The notes below the pieces were generated by a model. The model was not told the origin of the DNA. It worked only from the letters and a program-made list of their open reading frames with translations, and did no database searches. From assembly GCF_932294415.1 (NCBI RefSeq), contig NC_065535.1, positions 91,652,862-91,716,861 of the forward strand: 64,000 nt of DNA, in the 5' to 3' direction. Shown piece after piece: positions 1-14,122 of this stretch; the stretch's first letter is position 1; each line of letters begins with the position of its first letter. The DNA is from Quercus robur. Taxonomy: Eukaryota > Streptophyta > Magnoliopsida > Fagales > Fagaceae. The position numbers and the translations under genes were made by a program.

Positions 1-115
1 CTGCAATCACAGCTTATACTGTTTTATTGCTATTTCCATAATATTGTTGACTTGATTTTTTATGTTGTCAAATGAGTAAGAATCTTAGTATTGATAATGT
101 ATTTGTTCATTGCAG

Positions 116-3100
116 CCACCGTCATCTGATAAAGCCAAAGAAACTGATGACAACTTTGCAATAGTTCTTGAGCTATCTGAAGATGACCCGCATTTTGATA
201 AAAAGAAGGTAAGAAATGGCATAATTGATTGCCTTCGAGCTCTCTTTTATTCTTCACAAATTTTTATTGAATAGTTGGTTAATGTTCAGAAATGTAAGGA
301 TGAAATATTATGTAATTGAAGGATATATATAACTTTAGTAAGTCACTATTTATTGTTTACTCTATTCTATACACTGAAGTGCAGGGGATTGATACTGGAC
401 TCCTGTTGCATACCAACTACTAAATTAAAAAATATTTACATTTATAATTTTATACATATGATTGTGTCAAATTCTTTTTAATTAAGATGTATACAAAAGA
501 AATTGTGACTGTAAATACTGACAATAATTGTTCCATTTTTGTTAGCATGAAAATTATGTTCATAAATTTTCATTAGTATTTTCAGTTTATTACAGTTATG
601 CTTTAATACTATCTAGTTTTTGGTAAAGAAACCTAATTTCTCCTAATTTAATTGAGTTGTTATGTTGCTACCATTATTCTTATTATTTTCACATCTCGTT
701 GGCAGAAATTACTTCAGAATAACGGTTTTAACCCCAAGGAACAGGTTTATCTTAAGAGCTCTTCAGGTCCTGATTGGATAAGTACCACCTTGAAAGTAAT
801 GCTTCAAATAGCAAGAATCATACAATTAGATGAGGTAAAAATTCCAATTCTTCTCTTTAAACTACTTGGTATTTCAGTGTAGGGACATGCTTGGAGGAAA
901 ATGAGAGAGATAGACTAATTTCCTGTATGAACAATAGGAAACAAAATAGTTTTTCCACGTAGGTTTGATCCCTTTTAGGTTCTTGCAAGTTGTAGCTTCA
1001 GTGTTTTCCTGGTTTGTTTTGGCACAAAACTCAAAAGTGGAGCATGAATAGCATGATAGCCTGATCCCTGGCATTTTATGGATGATTAACTCATGATGAT
1101 ATTTATTATAAGGGGTTCATTGGGATGCAGGTAGAACTCTATTTTGGGGAGGATGATGCTTGTTCATCAGTGGAATATTACAGCCCCAGGAATGAGGTAG
1201 AGGCTCTTAATTCAATCCTTTCGCTTCTTGACATTTCACTGTCAAGTGGTATGTGCATGCAAATGAATGTCCTGCAAGAACTTCGGGAAGCAATTATTGG
1301 TATGATCCGTGACTTTGGGGACAAAAACAGTGTGAAGACTACAATTTTAGAAAACCACAGCTGTGGTAAAGAAGAATGTTTGTTGCAATGGGGTGAAAAC
1401 AATGGCATAAGGACAAGGTTGCAGATAGCTTGTAAGTCTTCACAAATATGACTGCTGCTGTTCTTTTTTTCCTTGCTTATAAGGCATGTAAAAATTTTGC
1501 CCCCTTTCTTGGTGTCAGAGGATTTTTCCTTTTTCTTTGAGGTGGAGTTGGAAACTCAGGAGGGTTGGAACACTATTTCTTTACAATTTTGCAAAGCTAT
1601 GTATAGAAAAAAGGACACCTAGTCTTTATTGTATTGTGCTTCATTCATCATGTAGATGTCGAAGGTGCTGGTAGAGGAGCCATAGCAAGAGAAAATCTAA
1701 ATGTTGGAGACATTGCTGTGGAGATCCCTGTATCTACTGTCATTTCTGAGGAGCTAATCCGTGAATCCAACATGGTACGTTTCATACTTCCATAAATGAT
1801 TCCTACTATGAGTTTGAACTTCTATGAGAGACAAGGAAATGAAGTTAAATGAAATGAATCTTCATTTGTGTGGGAACATGGATCACATATCTAAAAAACT
1901 TGTCACACAGAAAACAATAGATGGGTGATGATTAGTAAGAAAAATGTATTCTTGCCTACATGAATTTCTAATTATCCCTGCAATATGTAGAGAAAATTCC
2001 TTGCAGTCGTTTATGTTTCACAAAATGAGCTATGTGGAGGTAAAAGGAAGCCATTTCTAAGTAAACAACTAAACTGATCACTAGGAAATATTCAGAAAAC
2101 TATTAATTCAGTTAAACAAACTTACATAACATATAAGAGAAGGGTTAAGTGTAATTCCTCACCAGTCACCATGTGTGGATAAAAAAATCTGTTCACTCTG
2201 TGCATCAAAGACACGGTTTGAGGTGCCCATGAGAGACATGGTTATAAGGTGTCTATGCCAATGGTTAATGGTAGTAGATTAGCATTAAGATGGATTCTGG
2301 AACCAGGTATCAGGTACTATGCCAATGCTGCTTTACCTTCGCACAAGGTGCCGTTTCAGTGTTTTAGGCCCTTCTCATCTCTATGCTTCTGTTTCTACAT
2401 TGTCAAGTTGGATAATCTCTATAGTGGAGTACATGGTTTATGTTTGGGTGTAAAATGGGGGGATCATAGGTTCAAATCTTGCCCTGCAATAAAAATTGCA
2501 CATGATGCTTTGTTTTCCATTCATGCCGATGGTCAATTACATTTAGAGACGGCACTCTTACATAATCAGTAATTTGAATCTGCGCAGCCTATGTGGAAGT
2601 AAAGTGGGTCAATATGACTTACTATTTTTTCTTTTTATTGCAGTTTCATATATTAGAAAAGATTGATGGCATCTCTTCTGAGACAATGTTATTGTTGTGG
2701 AGCATGAAGGAGAAGCACGATTGTAATTCAATATTCAAGATCTACTTCAATACCCTTCCAGAAGAATTCAATACAGGTACTCTCACTTTTTGTCACCTGC
2801 TTTGTCAATGATATCTACTCTGTTATTTTGTGTACATAATGAGGAAGCATTATTGTAATTTGACATCTTATTACTTTTGAGGATTAAATGATTCAACTAT
2901 TAGCAAGAACTTGATGTTAGGTTAGAACATTTTGCAATCTTTTATATGGTCAATGAATGCTCTTTCTTTGCAAGCTGAAAAATTATCCATTAGGGTTTGA
3001 AAATTTTTTGCTGACCTGTTTATTATCATATGTTTGACACAGTTCGATAATTTTCCTGATCCTTTCTACATGGTGTAGCCTTTTTGCAATAAAAGATATT

Positions 3101-3260
3101 GTACTTATCAAAAAATGTTGCTGGTAAGATAGTAAGTATGAACTTGAAATAAAATATTATATTCTAATATCTAACTTTGAAAGGATGTAACATGTTAGTA
3201 ATCATTCAGCTGGGTTCCATCACTTACCATTCTGAACAATTGATTGATCGAGACTTTTTT

Positions 3261-3291
<31 letters not shown>

Positions 3292-6200
3292 GTGGAAATT
3301 TCAATTTTACTTTGAGCTAAGCACTTGTTTCTTTTACTTTTTATTCCATTCTGTTCTTTTTTGTCCTGGTAAATTTGGACCTAAGATGTATACCAAATTT
3401 ACCCATATTTTTTTAAAAAAATTTCAAGTTAAAGCATGCATAATATTTGACCATCATTCTAAGTAAAATTTTAATAACATTTTGTGTATATCTTGTGTAC
3501 ATGAGGTAGTTCTTTTGCTTAAATAAAATTTTATTACTCATCAAAAAAAGTTATTCTCAGTAAAATCATTTCTGCCATGGTCAATATTTTAACCTCTTTT
3601 TTTTATTTTTTTTTATAAGTAATGAAACTTCATTGAAAAAAGAAACCATACAAGGAACCAAAGCACACAGGCAGTGTACTAAGGATTAAGGAACCAGCAA
3701 AACATCAAAACTATAATGCATAGAAAGTATAACTATCAAGCAGATCAGCCGAAGAATTAAAGTTAAAAACACCCAAAGCTCAAATTATTGTCAATCTCTC
3801 ACTTCTTCAAAATTACGAGCATTCCTCTCCCACCAAATACCCCACATAAGGCAATGAGGGATCATACTCCAAATTGCATGCTTACGTCTGTTAAACTTGC
3901 TCGACCAGCTAGCTAGAGTATCCAAAACACCAATATAACCCAAATAATGGAAATACCATATTTCACAACTATCTAGCTACAGGGCAGTGTAAAAGTAAAT
4001 GATTAGTAGTCTCCCCATCCTTCTTACACATGCAACACCAATCCATCACCAACTACTCTACGCTTTGGCAAATTATCGGTAGTTAAGATTTTCCCCAAAG
4101 CCGCTGTCAATATATTAACTTTCAGTGATTCAGATTAAAACTATGCGGCAATGTTTCAGTCACTGAAAAGTTTAAAATTTTAATCTTATTAAGACAAGAA
4201 ACCCGTTTTTACGCTTCCACATCAATGTAAGATATAGTACTTAATTCTTTTTTGTTCAATTAATGCCTATTGGTGTTCCAAAAGTACCTTTTCAAAGTCC
4301 TCGAGAGGATGACCAATCTTGGGTTGACATATAGTGCAACTTGTCATATATATTGGGTCACGTGGGATTTCTCCATTTTCTCTCCCTGATCGAGACATCC
4401 TCTCCTTTGCCCAAAAAAGATTGACTGAATCATAAAAATTTTGGAGCATGGAAGTGAGAAATTATATATACCTTAACCTTTAAGAAGGTCAATGCTATTT
4501 TAATTCCCATTTGTTCTACAATTTTACCAAATTTTAACTAGGGAGTTGTTTGATGATTTTTAGCATCAGTTGTTGCCTGAAGAAATGGGTAAATAGGGTG
4601 TATAATTCCTTTGCAATTATATGCTTTGCTACCATCCTAGCTTTTGGAATTTTTCTGTTAAATATAAGGCATGCACCATTTGGTTATTTCACCCATTATG
4701 GGTTTGCACTAATTTGCATATCTTATGAAACAATCAAATACTTTATGTAGAAAAAGTAGAATACAATTTATTTTAATAAAAGAACCAAAACAATTATGAA
4801 ATTAAGAGGGGAGTGCCCTAATTAACTACTAATACCTAAAATAAAAATACAATTTAGCAATAAAAATACAATTGACTCCAAAATTCTATGAGTAAATTAA
4901 AATAAATATTCTTTATGCTATTTCTTTGCACTTCCTGCATCACCCTGGTTTCCTGCTAGTTAAAATTATGGAGGATTTAGAGTATAAGGAGTTGGTACAT
5001 CCCAAATGGTATTACCTTTTGGTCCCTCTCTGACATTTGAATGGAATTTTACGTTGGTTTTAGTCCAAACATCGTGACATTCAATTTGCAAACTCATAGT
5101 TACTAATTACTACATTGTTTTTCATAGTAGTAAGTGATGATATAATGATGATGTTATAGAATTCTATAGATCAAATTGGGGGAAAAAATGGTGTCCAATT
5201 ATGTCAGTCTTATTTATTTATTTATTTTTCCCTAGTTTATATTGTTTGTATATGATCCGACAAAAAATGGTGTTAAAGCATATAGATATGTATGTGCATT
5301 TTGTATGCAAGAATTATTTGCCAATAATAATGTTCTAACACTGATCATTTTGGTTTAACAGGATTTTTTTTTTTTCATGATTCTATGTGACAGGGTTGAG
5401 CTTTGGCATTGAGGCAATCATGGCTTTGGATGGAACCATGCTGTTGGAAGAGATAGTGCAAGCAAAACAGGTTATCAGGCCTTCTAATACACTATTATTA
5501 GATTAATTTGTTCAAATATTTAGGCTCTGATTACTTCAAGGGACAAAAGAGTTGTGAAAAAGGATATATTAATGTGAGCCAAGCATCTGGAAATGGCAAT
5601 TTGGCCTATTTAAGTGGGCCCCCCACCTTGCCCTGTCCCCATTGGAATGGATTTGGATTTAAAAAGATGGGATAGCAATAGAAAATAGATCTAGAACTTG
5701 ATCCGGATTTCGTTCTTGTAGGCTGCTTTCTCTTCTATGTATCCAGTGTACTAGGGATTGCACTTTTTAAATAATTGATTTAGTAATCAATAACTAAGAA
5801 GGTACATGTATAAGGGAACTCCATCCCACCCGATCACATGTACTAATTCCCCTATTTATTATACAACCTCTTAAATGCCATCAAATATATAAACATGCTA
5901 CTCTACTCCATCCTCGCCAATTAGAGGGACAGTTATAATCTAAATCATTGGAAGATTGAGCACAATCAAGATTTGCTCTACTTCCTTTCACTTAAACTTT
6001 AATCCCACCTATCCTGCACTCTTTTAGCTCCCTTCATTTTTTGTTATTATGCATTACTTAGATTGTTTCTATTCGCGTTCAGTTGAACTTTATTTTTCTC
6101 TTTCCCACTTGCTTAAATGTGGGACTATTTTCAAATTCAATGCATCCTTTTTCTTTTTGTCACAGCACTTACAAACTCAATATGATTCGTTATTTCCCAC

Positions 6201-6409
6201 ATTGTGTAATGATCATCCTGATATATTTCCACGGGAGGTATACACCTGGGAGCAATTCTTATGGGCTTGTGAACTCTGGTACTCAAATAGTATGCAAGTA
6301 ATGTTCCCTGATGGAAAGCTAAGGACGTGCTTAATTCCTATTGCTGGATTTCTAAACCATTCGGTATGCCATTCTTTTTGTTCACCTTTCTTTTTCATTT
6401 TGCTCCTAT

Positions 6410-6452
<43 letters not shown>

Positions 6453-9400
6453 CTCTTCATGGTTAAGATATAACTTTAGATTTCAGTATAGTTGACTATA
6501 CTACTGAATTCAACTAAAACTTAAGGTACTCAAAGTTGGATGCCAAGCATACCATATTATGCTTGTGAAGCACAGACAATTCACAGAGGTGCCATCTCCT
6601 GTATTTGACACTTGTCAGAGAAATCTCAGACATGGCTTCAAATAAAATGTATAAAATTACGAAGTTGAACACAGAAAGCATTGATTAAACATAATCTGGA
6701 CACAATCTAAACATTGTCAAGAGCATTGGAGCTCAAATGGCACCTTCCTGGTGTTTCCAATGGAGACATACATGGTTCAAATCCCCCCACCCCCAACTAT
6801 TGAATTATCAAAAAAAGAAAATCTGGATACACTCTGAACACCAAGTAAGCCAATTAACTAATGGTTCTATGACATAGTATATATTGGGGAATCTGTCTAC
6901 TTGTGTTTATGATGGGTATAATGTTAGAGAATCTAGGGTTAGAAAAAAAGGATTAGTAGTCAAGAATTATTGGAGAGTTGGTAGGGAAGGGAGAATTTTT
7001 TATTTAGGTTTGGAAAGATGAGAGAAATTAGGGTTAAATCAGCCCACAATCCTTGAATAGTGCATGTGAACAGTATCATGAATAGTGATAGAATGCCAAA
7101 GACAAGAAAAGGTAGAAAAAAAAAGGGGGAAGTGACTGGTATTTGCAATTGTTTCTTGATGAGTTTTTAATCTTTTTTCAAAATCTTCAAGGATCAAATC
7201 TAGGCAATGTGTTGTTCAAGGAGTCCAGAATAACAATTTTCTCTTTTCGATTAACATTTCTCTAGATGTTTTGTAATTAGAAGCATTATCAGTTATTACT
7301 TGCACAACTTTTTTCTCTCCAACCGTCTCTACAACATTATCCAACATCTCAAAAAATAACACAAAAATAAAAATCAGCTGTTTAGAAAATTCAGAGGTGT
7401 CTATGTACAAAAATACCAAAAAAAAAAAAAAAAAAAAGGTAGGTTCCTTGAGGACAATTCACTAAAAAATTGCATACGGACCCTCTTCTCCTATCCATCA
7501 AACCATTTGTCACAATTGAACATCACATTTTACTCAGTTCTTTTCCATATATTCTTCTAGCATATCTTATGTCAAATTCGTGTGCTTCTTCCGGTATTTC
7601 TTCCTAATTTCATGCTAGGAAGGTGGCTTAAGCCCATTTTTAAATCTTGTAATCATGTAAACCATCTTCCCAAATTTAGGATTGTTCACACAATTAAAGG
7701 GAATGACACTAGTGTAGAATAGTTATCTGTAGACAAATTCATTCACATTCCTTTTGTTTTCTTATAAAAAATAGTTTATTCATAATTCTTTGCGTTGCTT
7801 TTATAACAAACGTATCCATGATGCCTTTCCTTTTTCATGCATTAATATCTTCTTCTCCTTAAAGGATTATTCTTACTGATTTTTTTTTTCCAAAAAAAAA
7901 AAAAAAAATCCTGACTCAAGCACTTTCTGACATGGCTCAAACATTTAAACTAGAGCCAGCTAAATGATGTTTAAGCTGCTAAATTCCCCTAGAAGAGATA
8001 GACCTACAAACTAAGGTTTTGTTACTGTTGTTGTATTTCAATTGTTACAACAAATGGAGGAGGGGAGATTTAATCTTTTGTTCCCCTTATAAAGGAGGCC
8101 AAGCAATGTCGTTGAGCTACAAGGCTCTTAGCAGCTCTACAATACCTACAGTTAACCTTCTTTGAATTACTTTACTGTTATTTCAACTACATATTCCCAT
8201 CCTAGGTCTAACCTACTGCCCAGTGCATTTCTTTTCTTACACTTTGCAGTAGAACCAGCAATACTAGTACCAGCAATACATACCTATATCACCTTAAGGT
8301 ATTGCTATTGAGAAAGAGAAAAGCAAGTTTAAAATTTATTATATAGAAAAGGGGAAAAAATAGCAAGTAAGAAGGATTGACAATAAATTGATTAACAAAC
8401 AAATACATATTAGTTGTTATTCTCTTATGGGTAAATTTTAGTTGCCATGTGCCTGAATTGGCATAGAGTTGGATTAGTGTTTTTTTTATTTTATTTAAAT
8501 TTATATATATATAAATAATAAATCTTATTTGTGATTCTCAAATGGAGTTATGGGTATATTGCTCTCCACAATTGATCTCATATGGCCATATGGATAAGAG
8601 TTAGCATCGAGTTTTCCGCATCCAACCTTAAGCAAACATAAAGAAATTAACATAAGGTTTTTAAAAAAAAAATACAATAGCCCCTCCTTTCACCACCAAA
8701 AAAACACCATAAACAGAACCTAATAGGCAAGTGACCAACTTCACCAAAAACGACATAGTCTCAAGTCACTCATCAAGTATAGTAGGCAAAAGAACTCAAC
8801 AAAGCTATATTTAAGATTTCTGGAGCCAAAGTCAGACCCATTACAACAAGATAGCAATTCATAACAATTAAAAGCTAAAATAATTTACCTAGAATGATTG
8901 GGGAATGAACCAAAAAAGGATCGAATCAGTTCTTTTTTTGGATTATCAATGTCGTGGCGTCTCAGCATGGCAGGTGGCACTGTGGAAGCAGCAGCTCTCT
9001 GCCTCTCTCAAATGGGGACCCCAATAACAAGAAAAAGCTCAGCTTAAGCATGTGTGGCGATATCTTATAGGATCGATGAGGGATAACAATTCTAAATTGC
9101 CCCATGATCTAACTCACGGTCCCACATCAATTCTACTTCACAGCTGATCCTGGTATGATCCGGATCGATTCTACAGTCTAGGATCGTAGGATCTTACGAT
9201 CCAAGATTGCTAGATGTCACAATCCTGATAATATTGCGTATCATTGTGTCTGTGTCTGCGTTCGTGCTTCTTAGCATTTCCTAAGCTAAGCTCACCAGCT
9301 TATTGCTCCCCATTGGTCAAATTTATTATTTCATTGGTAAATCCATGACCTCAATCACTCATCCTCCACCTTGATCTTACAAGGGAAGGAGATGTCATTA

Positions 9401-10769
9401 AAGTTGAGCCCATTCGCTACTTACAGTCAACACTATCACTCATAATAACACCTTCTGCTCAGAATGATTCTTGTACTTTTAAAAAATTCAGATGGTTGAC
9501 TAATTTTGGTCCGGACATTATCTGCCTTGTTGTACCCAGTTTGATGGGGCTTATACAGAGCATTTGATTGCTGTTAGAATGTCTTATTGACAAATACAAA
9601 GTTTTTTTTCCCATGTATTTTTGGAACCTCAGTGAGGTATATTTCTTGCTCTTGCTCACATTTTGTTCCCTTTTACAGATATACCCACACATTTGGCACT
9701 ATGGCAAAGTAGATCCTGCAACAAATTCCTTGAAATTCTGTCTATCAAGACCATGCAGTGAAGGAGAACAATGCTTTCTTAGTTATGGGAACTTCTCTAG
9801 TTCTCATCTATTGACTTTCTATGGCTTTTTACCACAAGGAGACAACCCATATGATGTTATTCCAATGGGTAACTTTCTTACTATTACCATTATGTCAATA
9901 GATATCTATCCAAGTTTTTAACTGTTCACAAGACAAATTCCTGTCAAAATGTTTCTGTTTTGGAACTCTTCAAAGTGCTCAGTTGGATGATACATAAATA
10001 TTTGTTCTAGCCCAGAGTTTGAGGCTGAACAGGAAGATTGTATGGAGGGTAACCCCAGATTAGACTGGACCACTCACATGGTGCGGGGTACGTGGCTCTC
10101 AAACAACCACAATATCTTTTATTATGGCTTGCCACCGCCATTATTGGACTATCTACGGAGAGCTAAAAATCCTATGCTGCAGACCAAGTCCCTTGTAATT
10201 TTCCTTCTTTATTTTTTTAGTTTGGTGAATTGATCTGGCTTTTATCTTTTAGTATTTGATTCAAAGGTTGGTACTTCAGAATTCTCAGTTTGACCTCGAG
10301 TTGCATTGTGTTTTTCCTCTAACTTGAGTAGGCTTGAGTACTAACTAATTTCATGCTTTGAAGTTTTCTTCATAATGCTCTTATATGATTCTTATACTTT
10401 TCTTTTATAGCTACAATCTAACTTGGAAAATGAAATGGAAGTTCTTGGAGACCTTCTCTCGACCTTTGATGGCATGATGGAAAATCTTGGTGAAACAGAT
10501 CTTAATGACAGGTAAAGAAGTCAATATCAAGGATTGAACACATAATTTGGAACTGAAAACAGAAGAAAATTTTCTTTATCGGATATAGTAGTTTTACTTT
10601 TAATCTTCATATTTGCAGAGAAAACGCCAGTTGGGATGTAAGGCTGGCAGAGGAGTTCAAAGATCAACAAAGAAGAATTGTTTCTTCAGTTTTAACCTCA
10701 TGTCATAAGGGTCTCAGGTTGGTGGAAAATGAATTGCGCAAATGCATGAACGAGGACACCCGTGGTTAG
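116..10769 (+). CDS. SET-domain protein, SETD3/Rubisco-LSMT-like (5' end outside window)
   Basis: Eleven exons join in one open frame of 1671 nt (556 codons plus stop): 116-208, 706-834, 1131-1431, 1656-1774, 2644-2776, 5394-5470, 6166-6363, 9679-9868, 10016-10194, 10411-10511, 10619-10769. Every intron is GT..AG and the phases agree. There is no start codon in the first exon, so at least one exon lies upstream. Visible residues 1-174 are a family-specific N-terminal part. A SET domain follows at about 175-400, beginning GAGRGAIARENL, with GFLNHS near 345-350 and LSYGNFSSSHLLTFYGF near 390-405. Residues about 414-556 fit the Rubisco-LSMT substrate-binding-type tail. The family methylates lysine (Rubisco LSMT) or histidine (SETD3) using S-adenosylmethionine; the substrate here cannot be read from sequence. 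It looks intact despite introns of 2.6 kb (2777-5393) and 3.3 kb (6364-9678) loaded with transposon debris. It is probably the orthologue of one of the Arabidopsis non-Rubisco SET proteins, but which one is a guess. Confidence 0.88.
3604..4125 (-). mobile_element. LINE (non-LTR retrotransposon) 3'-end remnant in intron
   Basis: Read on the minus strand, this stretch gives in broken frames the end of a plant LINE reverse-transcriptase polyprotein. It begins with ALGKILTT..LPKRR and DWCCMCKKDGET.NHLLLHC, the zinc-binding zf-RVT motif (CxxC..H..HC). It continues with LWYFHYLGYIGVLDTLASW-like and MWGIWWERNARNFEE-like segments typical of the region after zf-RVT. The left end, T-rich in + orientation, would be the poly-A tail. 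It lies antisense in the 2.6-kb intron of the SET-domain gene. Stops and frameshifts show it is old and inactive. Confidence 0.75.
6410..6452 (+). repeat. poly-T tract in intron
   Basis: An almost pure run of about 40 T begins some 45 bases after the donor site of the exon ending at 6363. It may be the tail of a minus-strand retroposon or simple slippage. Similar tracts lie at 3260-3290, 18690-18716, 47155-47180 and 56690-56724. Confidence 0.9.
6714..6819 (+). mobile_element. tRNA-derived SINE with an aged target-site duplication
   Basis: The body has a pol III box-A-like part (GGAGCTCAAATGGC) and a clear box B (GGTTCAAATCC), and ends in TTATCAAAAAAA, a usual plant SINE tail. It is flanked by 21-bp direct repeats at 6693-6713 and 6820-6840 that differ at about three positions (AATCTGGACAC.. 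versus AATCTGGATAC..). That is consistent with an old target-site duplication. It lies in the 3.3-kb intron of the SET-domain gene, same strand. Confidence 0.65.
7216..7681 (-). pseudogene. hAT-superfamily transposase remnant (DUF659 region)
   Basis: Minus-strand translation gives a 67-residue open piece with VFLYIDTSE and VVQVITDNASNY, followed by REMLIEKRKLLFWTP. These are hallmarks of the DUF659 part of plant hAT-like transposases. Upstream on the same strand (to 7681), with several stops, come KFGKMVYMITRF.NGLKPPS, EIRKKYRKKHTNLT and a GPYAIF-like segment, in the expected family order. An A-run at about 7418-7437 interrupts it. It is a dead, partial copy inside the SET-gene intron. I could not see its terminal inverted repeats. 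Confidence 0.75.
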
Positions 10770-11528
10770 ATGAGCTGGCTGGAGGCATTTATGTAAACCA
10801 AAGAAGAAAAACTAGCATGACGCACATTGCTCTGTCCTGGTGGAGCAAGCCAATTGTGACTGTAAGTCTGTAACGCTAGTCTTGTTCTTATCAAAATTAG
10901 GCCACTCGGTCATTGACCTATCACTGCCCTACGAAGTGGCAAAAAAGTTTTGTTTGTACTGATGAGATATTAGTAGCACAAGCGTGGAATATTATCTTAG
11001 TGATGATACATTAGATTCTCAATCAAATTTTGTGCCTATATTCTTCGGTTATAGTGTTGTAGTGACCTACTCAACTTAAATCTAACTTTTTGTGGTGTGA
11101 CATTAGTAGGATTGGCCTCAAGAAAAGCATGCGCATTACTTTTTAAATGTGTGGTCAATATGCTCCAAATCAATTTTAAATTGTTCCGTGGAAAAGAAAA
11201 AAAAAAAAAAAAAGAGAGCTCATTTTGGGGATAAGGTTTGGATGCCCACATTTGACTTAAGATACAAATTGGCTTTGTTGTGCCAGCCCGTATAATATTG
11301 TATGTGTTGTGCAGAATCTTTGTAAACTGTTATCTGTTAATTGCTGTATGATTTTGGAATTTTCTGATCTTGATCAAGGTGACCAAAACTATGTGGCTTA
11401 TGAAATACTATATTATATACATATATACCTAAAAAGTCGGTGGTTGGTCCATAATTGAAGGATCTAAATTATTTCAGTGGGTGGCTCCTATATTGCTTGC
11501 TGACCATGTTACAAGAGAGCATAAGTGG

Positions 11529-11578
11529 GCTCTCTCTCTCTCTCTCTCTCTCTCCATATATATATATATATATATATC
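11529..11578 (+). repeat. (CT)n followed by (TA)n microsatellite
   Basis: About 12 CT units run directly into about 10 TA units, a compound dinucleotide repeat likely to vary in length between individuals. Confidence 0.9.
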
Positions 11579-13380
11579 TCTTTTGGTAAGTAACTCTGCG
11601 TCTATAATAAAATGTTAAAAGAGTAATAAACTCACTTTTCTTCCAGAGTAGAAAGAGGTGAGATGGAAGAGGTCAAGATGATCATCAAAAGCTAAAACTA
11701 GTCAAAGGTCACTACACCCTCAATTTGGAATGACGGAATAAGATCCTCTCAATTTAAACCAATTTCACAAGTAAAATTTTATTTCTTGAATCTAATAATT
11801 TATATTGTGTCATATCATTTAAAATTAAACCTATAAGATGGAGTGTCCTCTCATATTGAATATTCTTTAGATATGTAATATTTAATTAAATCTATAAAGT
11901 AAATACATTTCAAAGGGTGAAGATCATGTTCTTTGTCAATTGTGCAGATAAGAAAAACTGGTCTTCTCCAATAGTATTTAGTAAAGAATTTTTATGCACT
12001 TTGTACCTACTCTTATTGACAAGGGTTTCATTACCCCAGTTGTTTATAAACCGATCAATAACATTGTTTTACTTGACATTAGATTAATAGTAATACAATA
12101 AAGGTAGTCTTGACATTTATAAAGAATCCAAAAGTTTTATTATTATTTTATTTTTCTTGAGAATAAAAGAATCTACAAGTTAATCAATTATAAATTGATG
12201 CCTTCTCAAAAAAATTATAAATTGATGGGTCGTCCACTGCTCTACGCATAATTTAAATGTCAATCATATTCTAGGTTTATTAATACTCTGTATACAAATA
12301 AAAACAGTCAAAAAAAAATCTTTATTTAATAAAAAGAAAAAAAAGTTTTGCCAATACAACAAGGAAAACTGTAGCATGCCCCACGCTAATAGCCAAGAAA
12401 TAATAACAATAAAAATAAAGAAACTTCCATTTGGAAGTTGCCACTCACAGTAACCCAAATTTAATACAGTAAAGTCCTATAAAAATAAAACATAAAGAAG
12501 AAACTATAATTGAACTTCAACTATATTACACCTATAATGAATGATATATAGAGCATAATTATAAAGAGAGAAAGACCGGAATTTCACCAAATAGAGAAAG
12601 ACAAGTTTTGATATCTTAGTTTGATGATAAGAACACATTTATCAGAATTGGAAGTGTTGAAACTCTGTAAATAAAATTAAAAAGAAAAAAGAAAAAAAAA
12701 AAAGGAGTTTTGAAATGGTAGTTAAAGCGGTGGTTAAGTAAGGTAGTGACTATTCAGCAAAAAAAAAAGTAAGGTAGTGACTAATAGGACCGACGTTTAC
12801 GTGTTTCCTTCCCATTTTTCAATTATTCAATCCATATGTCTACGTCACTCATTCACAGCTTCTTTATTTCTAAGCCAAACAAAAATCAAAAGAGCTAGAG
12901 AGTCATCATCATCAGTCATCACTAGTTTAGTCTATCTCTGAACTCTATTATTTCAGCGAACAAATTCCCCATCCTCGAGATATTAGTCATCAAATACACA
13001 AAGAACCCGTGAAAAATAATCAATGATTATTAAATTAAACATGACATTTAAACCTACTTTATTGACTGAAACAAGACCCACACCACATAAATATACAGTA
13101 TTTATTATTAAAAAAAAGAATAAAATTGATAGCCAATTAATGAGAAACATATATACACACTGTCAAGTAGCAAGATGGGTAAGCCTTAGCCCCCACTCTT
13201 TGTCCTTTCCTACTCTCCAACCACCACCGACTCCTTTCTTTTCTCTTAGCTAGTTTTCTAACCGTGTCCCAATCCAGTGTACACAGAAATATCTATACAC
13301 CTTACCAACCACTAAATATTATCCACATGTCAAATGTGAAATAGTGCAATCAAGATAAAGCTTCCATCTAATGTTTCAAT

Positions 13381-13510
13381 GCACTTATCAAGACACAATG
13401 CAGACAAGTAACCATTAAACACGTTCATGTAGTATCGGATTCAGTGCACTTATCAAGACACAATGTAGACAAGTAACCATTAAACACGTTTATGTAGTAT
13501 CGGATTTAGT
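13381..13510 (+). repeat. 65-bp tandem duplication (two units)
   Basis: Two adjacent 65-bp units start GCACTTATCAAGACACAATG at 13381 and 13446. They differ at only three or so positions, including TGCAGAC/TGTAGAC, GTTCATG/GTTTATG and GGATTCAG/GGATTTAG. This looks like a recent local duplication, with no coding role visible. Confidence 0.85.
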
Positions 13511-13667
13511 ATACAAAACCTAATTCCCTAGATCATGTGGCAAAATTTTAGGAATAGTGGGTAATGCCTTTTTTACCCATTCCATGTTTGTAGTAGTAAA
13601 AAATGATTTTAAGACAAATTTTAATTTTAATTTTTTTTAAAAAAATTGGCTTAAATAGGTTTTAATA

Positions 13668-14122
13668 GAGTTAGTTGACAATATTTTCTAAACAACAATG
13701 AATAGAAAGACTAAAATAACAACATGATGAAAATTACTAGACTAAAAATAAGATGACAAGTTTTAAACTTAGTAAACTAAGAGTGTTCACATTAGTCCAT
13801 GTATAATATAAAAAGAAGCAGAATTTACACAATTTTGTCTAAAAATAATCTACGTCAGCCCGTGTATAATTGTGTAAATTTTCAAGTTTATTACAATAAC
13901 CGTGTCAAAAATAATCGGGTCTCAAGTTTATTACAGAATATATAAAATAAATAAAAAAGTAAGTTCTTATGCAAAAATAAATAAGAATTCTTACACAATG
14001 CGAATGCTATTAGTTAACAATATTTTTCAAGCAACAATGAATAGAAAGATTATAATAACAACTAGATGAAAATGACTAGACTATAAATAAAGTGACAAGT
14101 TTTAAACTTAGGAAACTAAAAT
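13668..14122 (+). repeat. Direct-repeat pair of about 115 bp separated by about 225 bp
   Basis: 13668-13785 and 14008-14122 share AACAATGAATAGAAAGA, CTAGACTA and GACAAGTTTTAAACTTAG in the same order, at roughly 85% identity by eye. The pair may be the ends of an old element or a segmental repeat. Short sequences between them (CAAGTTTATTAC twice) are also repeated. Confidence 0.6.

Noticed and set aside
2385-2510. Possible SINE or tRNA-like box B (GGTTCAAATCTTGCC)
   Set aside because: Only one pol III box is convincing and no tail or target duplication was found.
3040-3118. LINE-like 3' tail (AATAAAAGATATTGTACTTATC, A-run)
   Set aside because: Too short to assign without an alignment; it may be a chance A-rich end.
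6049-6495. 148-codon ORF at 6049
   Set aside because: It is an exon of the SET-domain gene (6166-6363) read through its flanking intron and a poly-T tract.
9120-9230. Possible MITE with GGATCGTAGGATCTTACGATCC palindromes
   Set aside because: A similar short motif occurs at 35130-35165, but no ends or target duplication could be defined.
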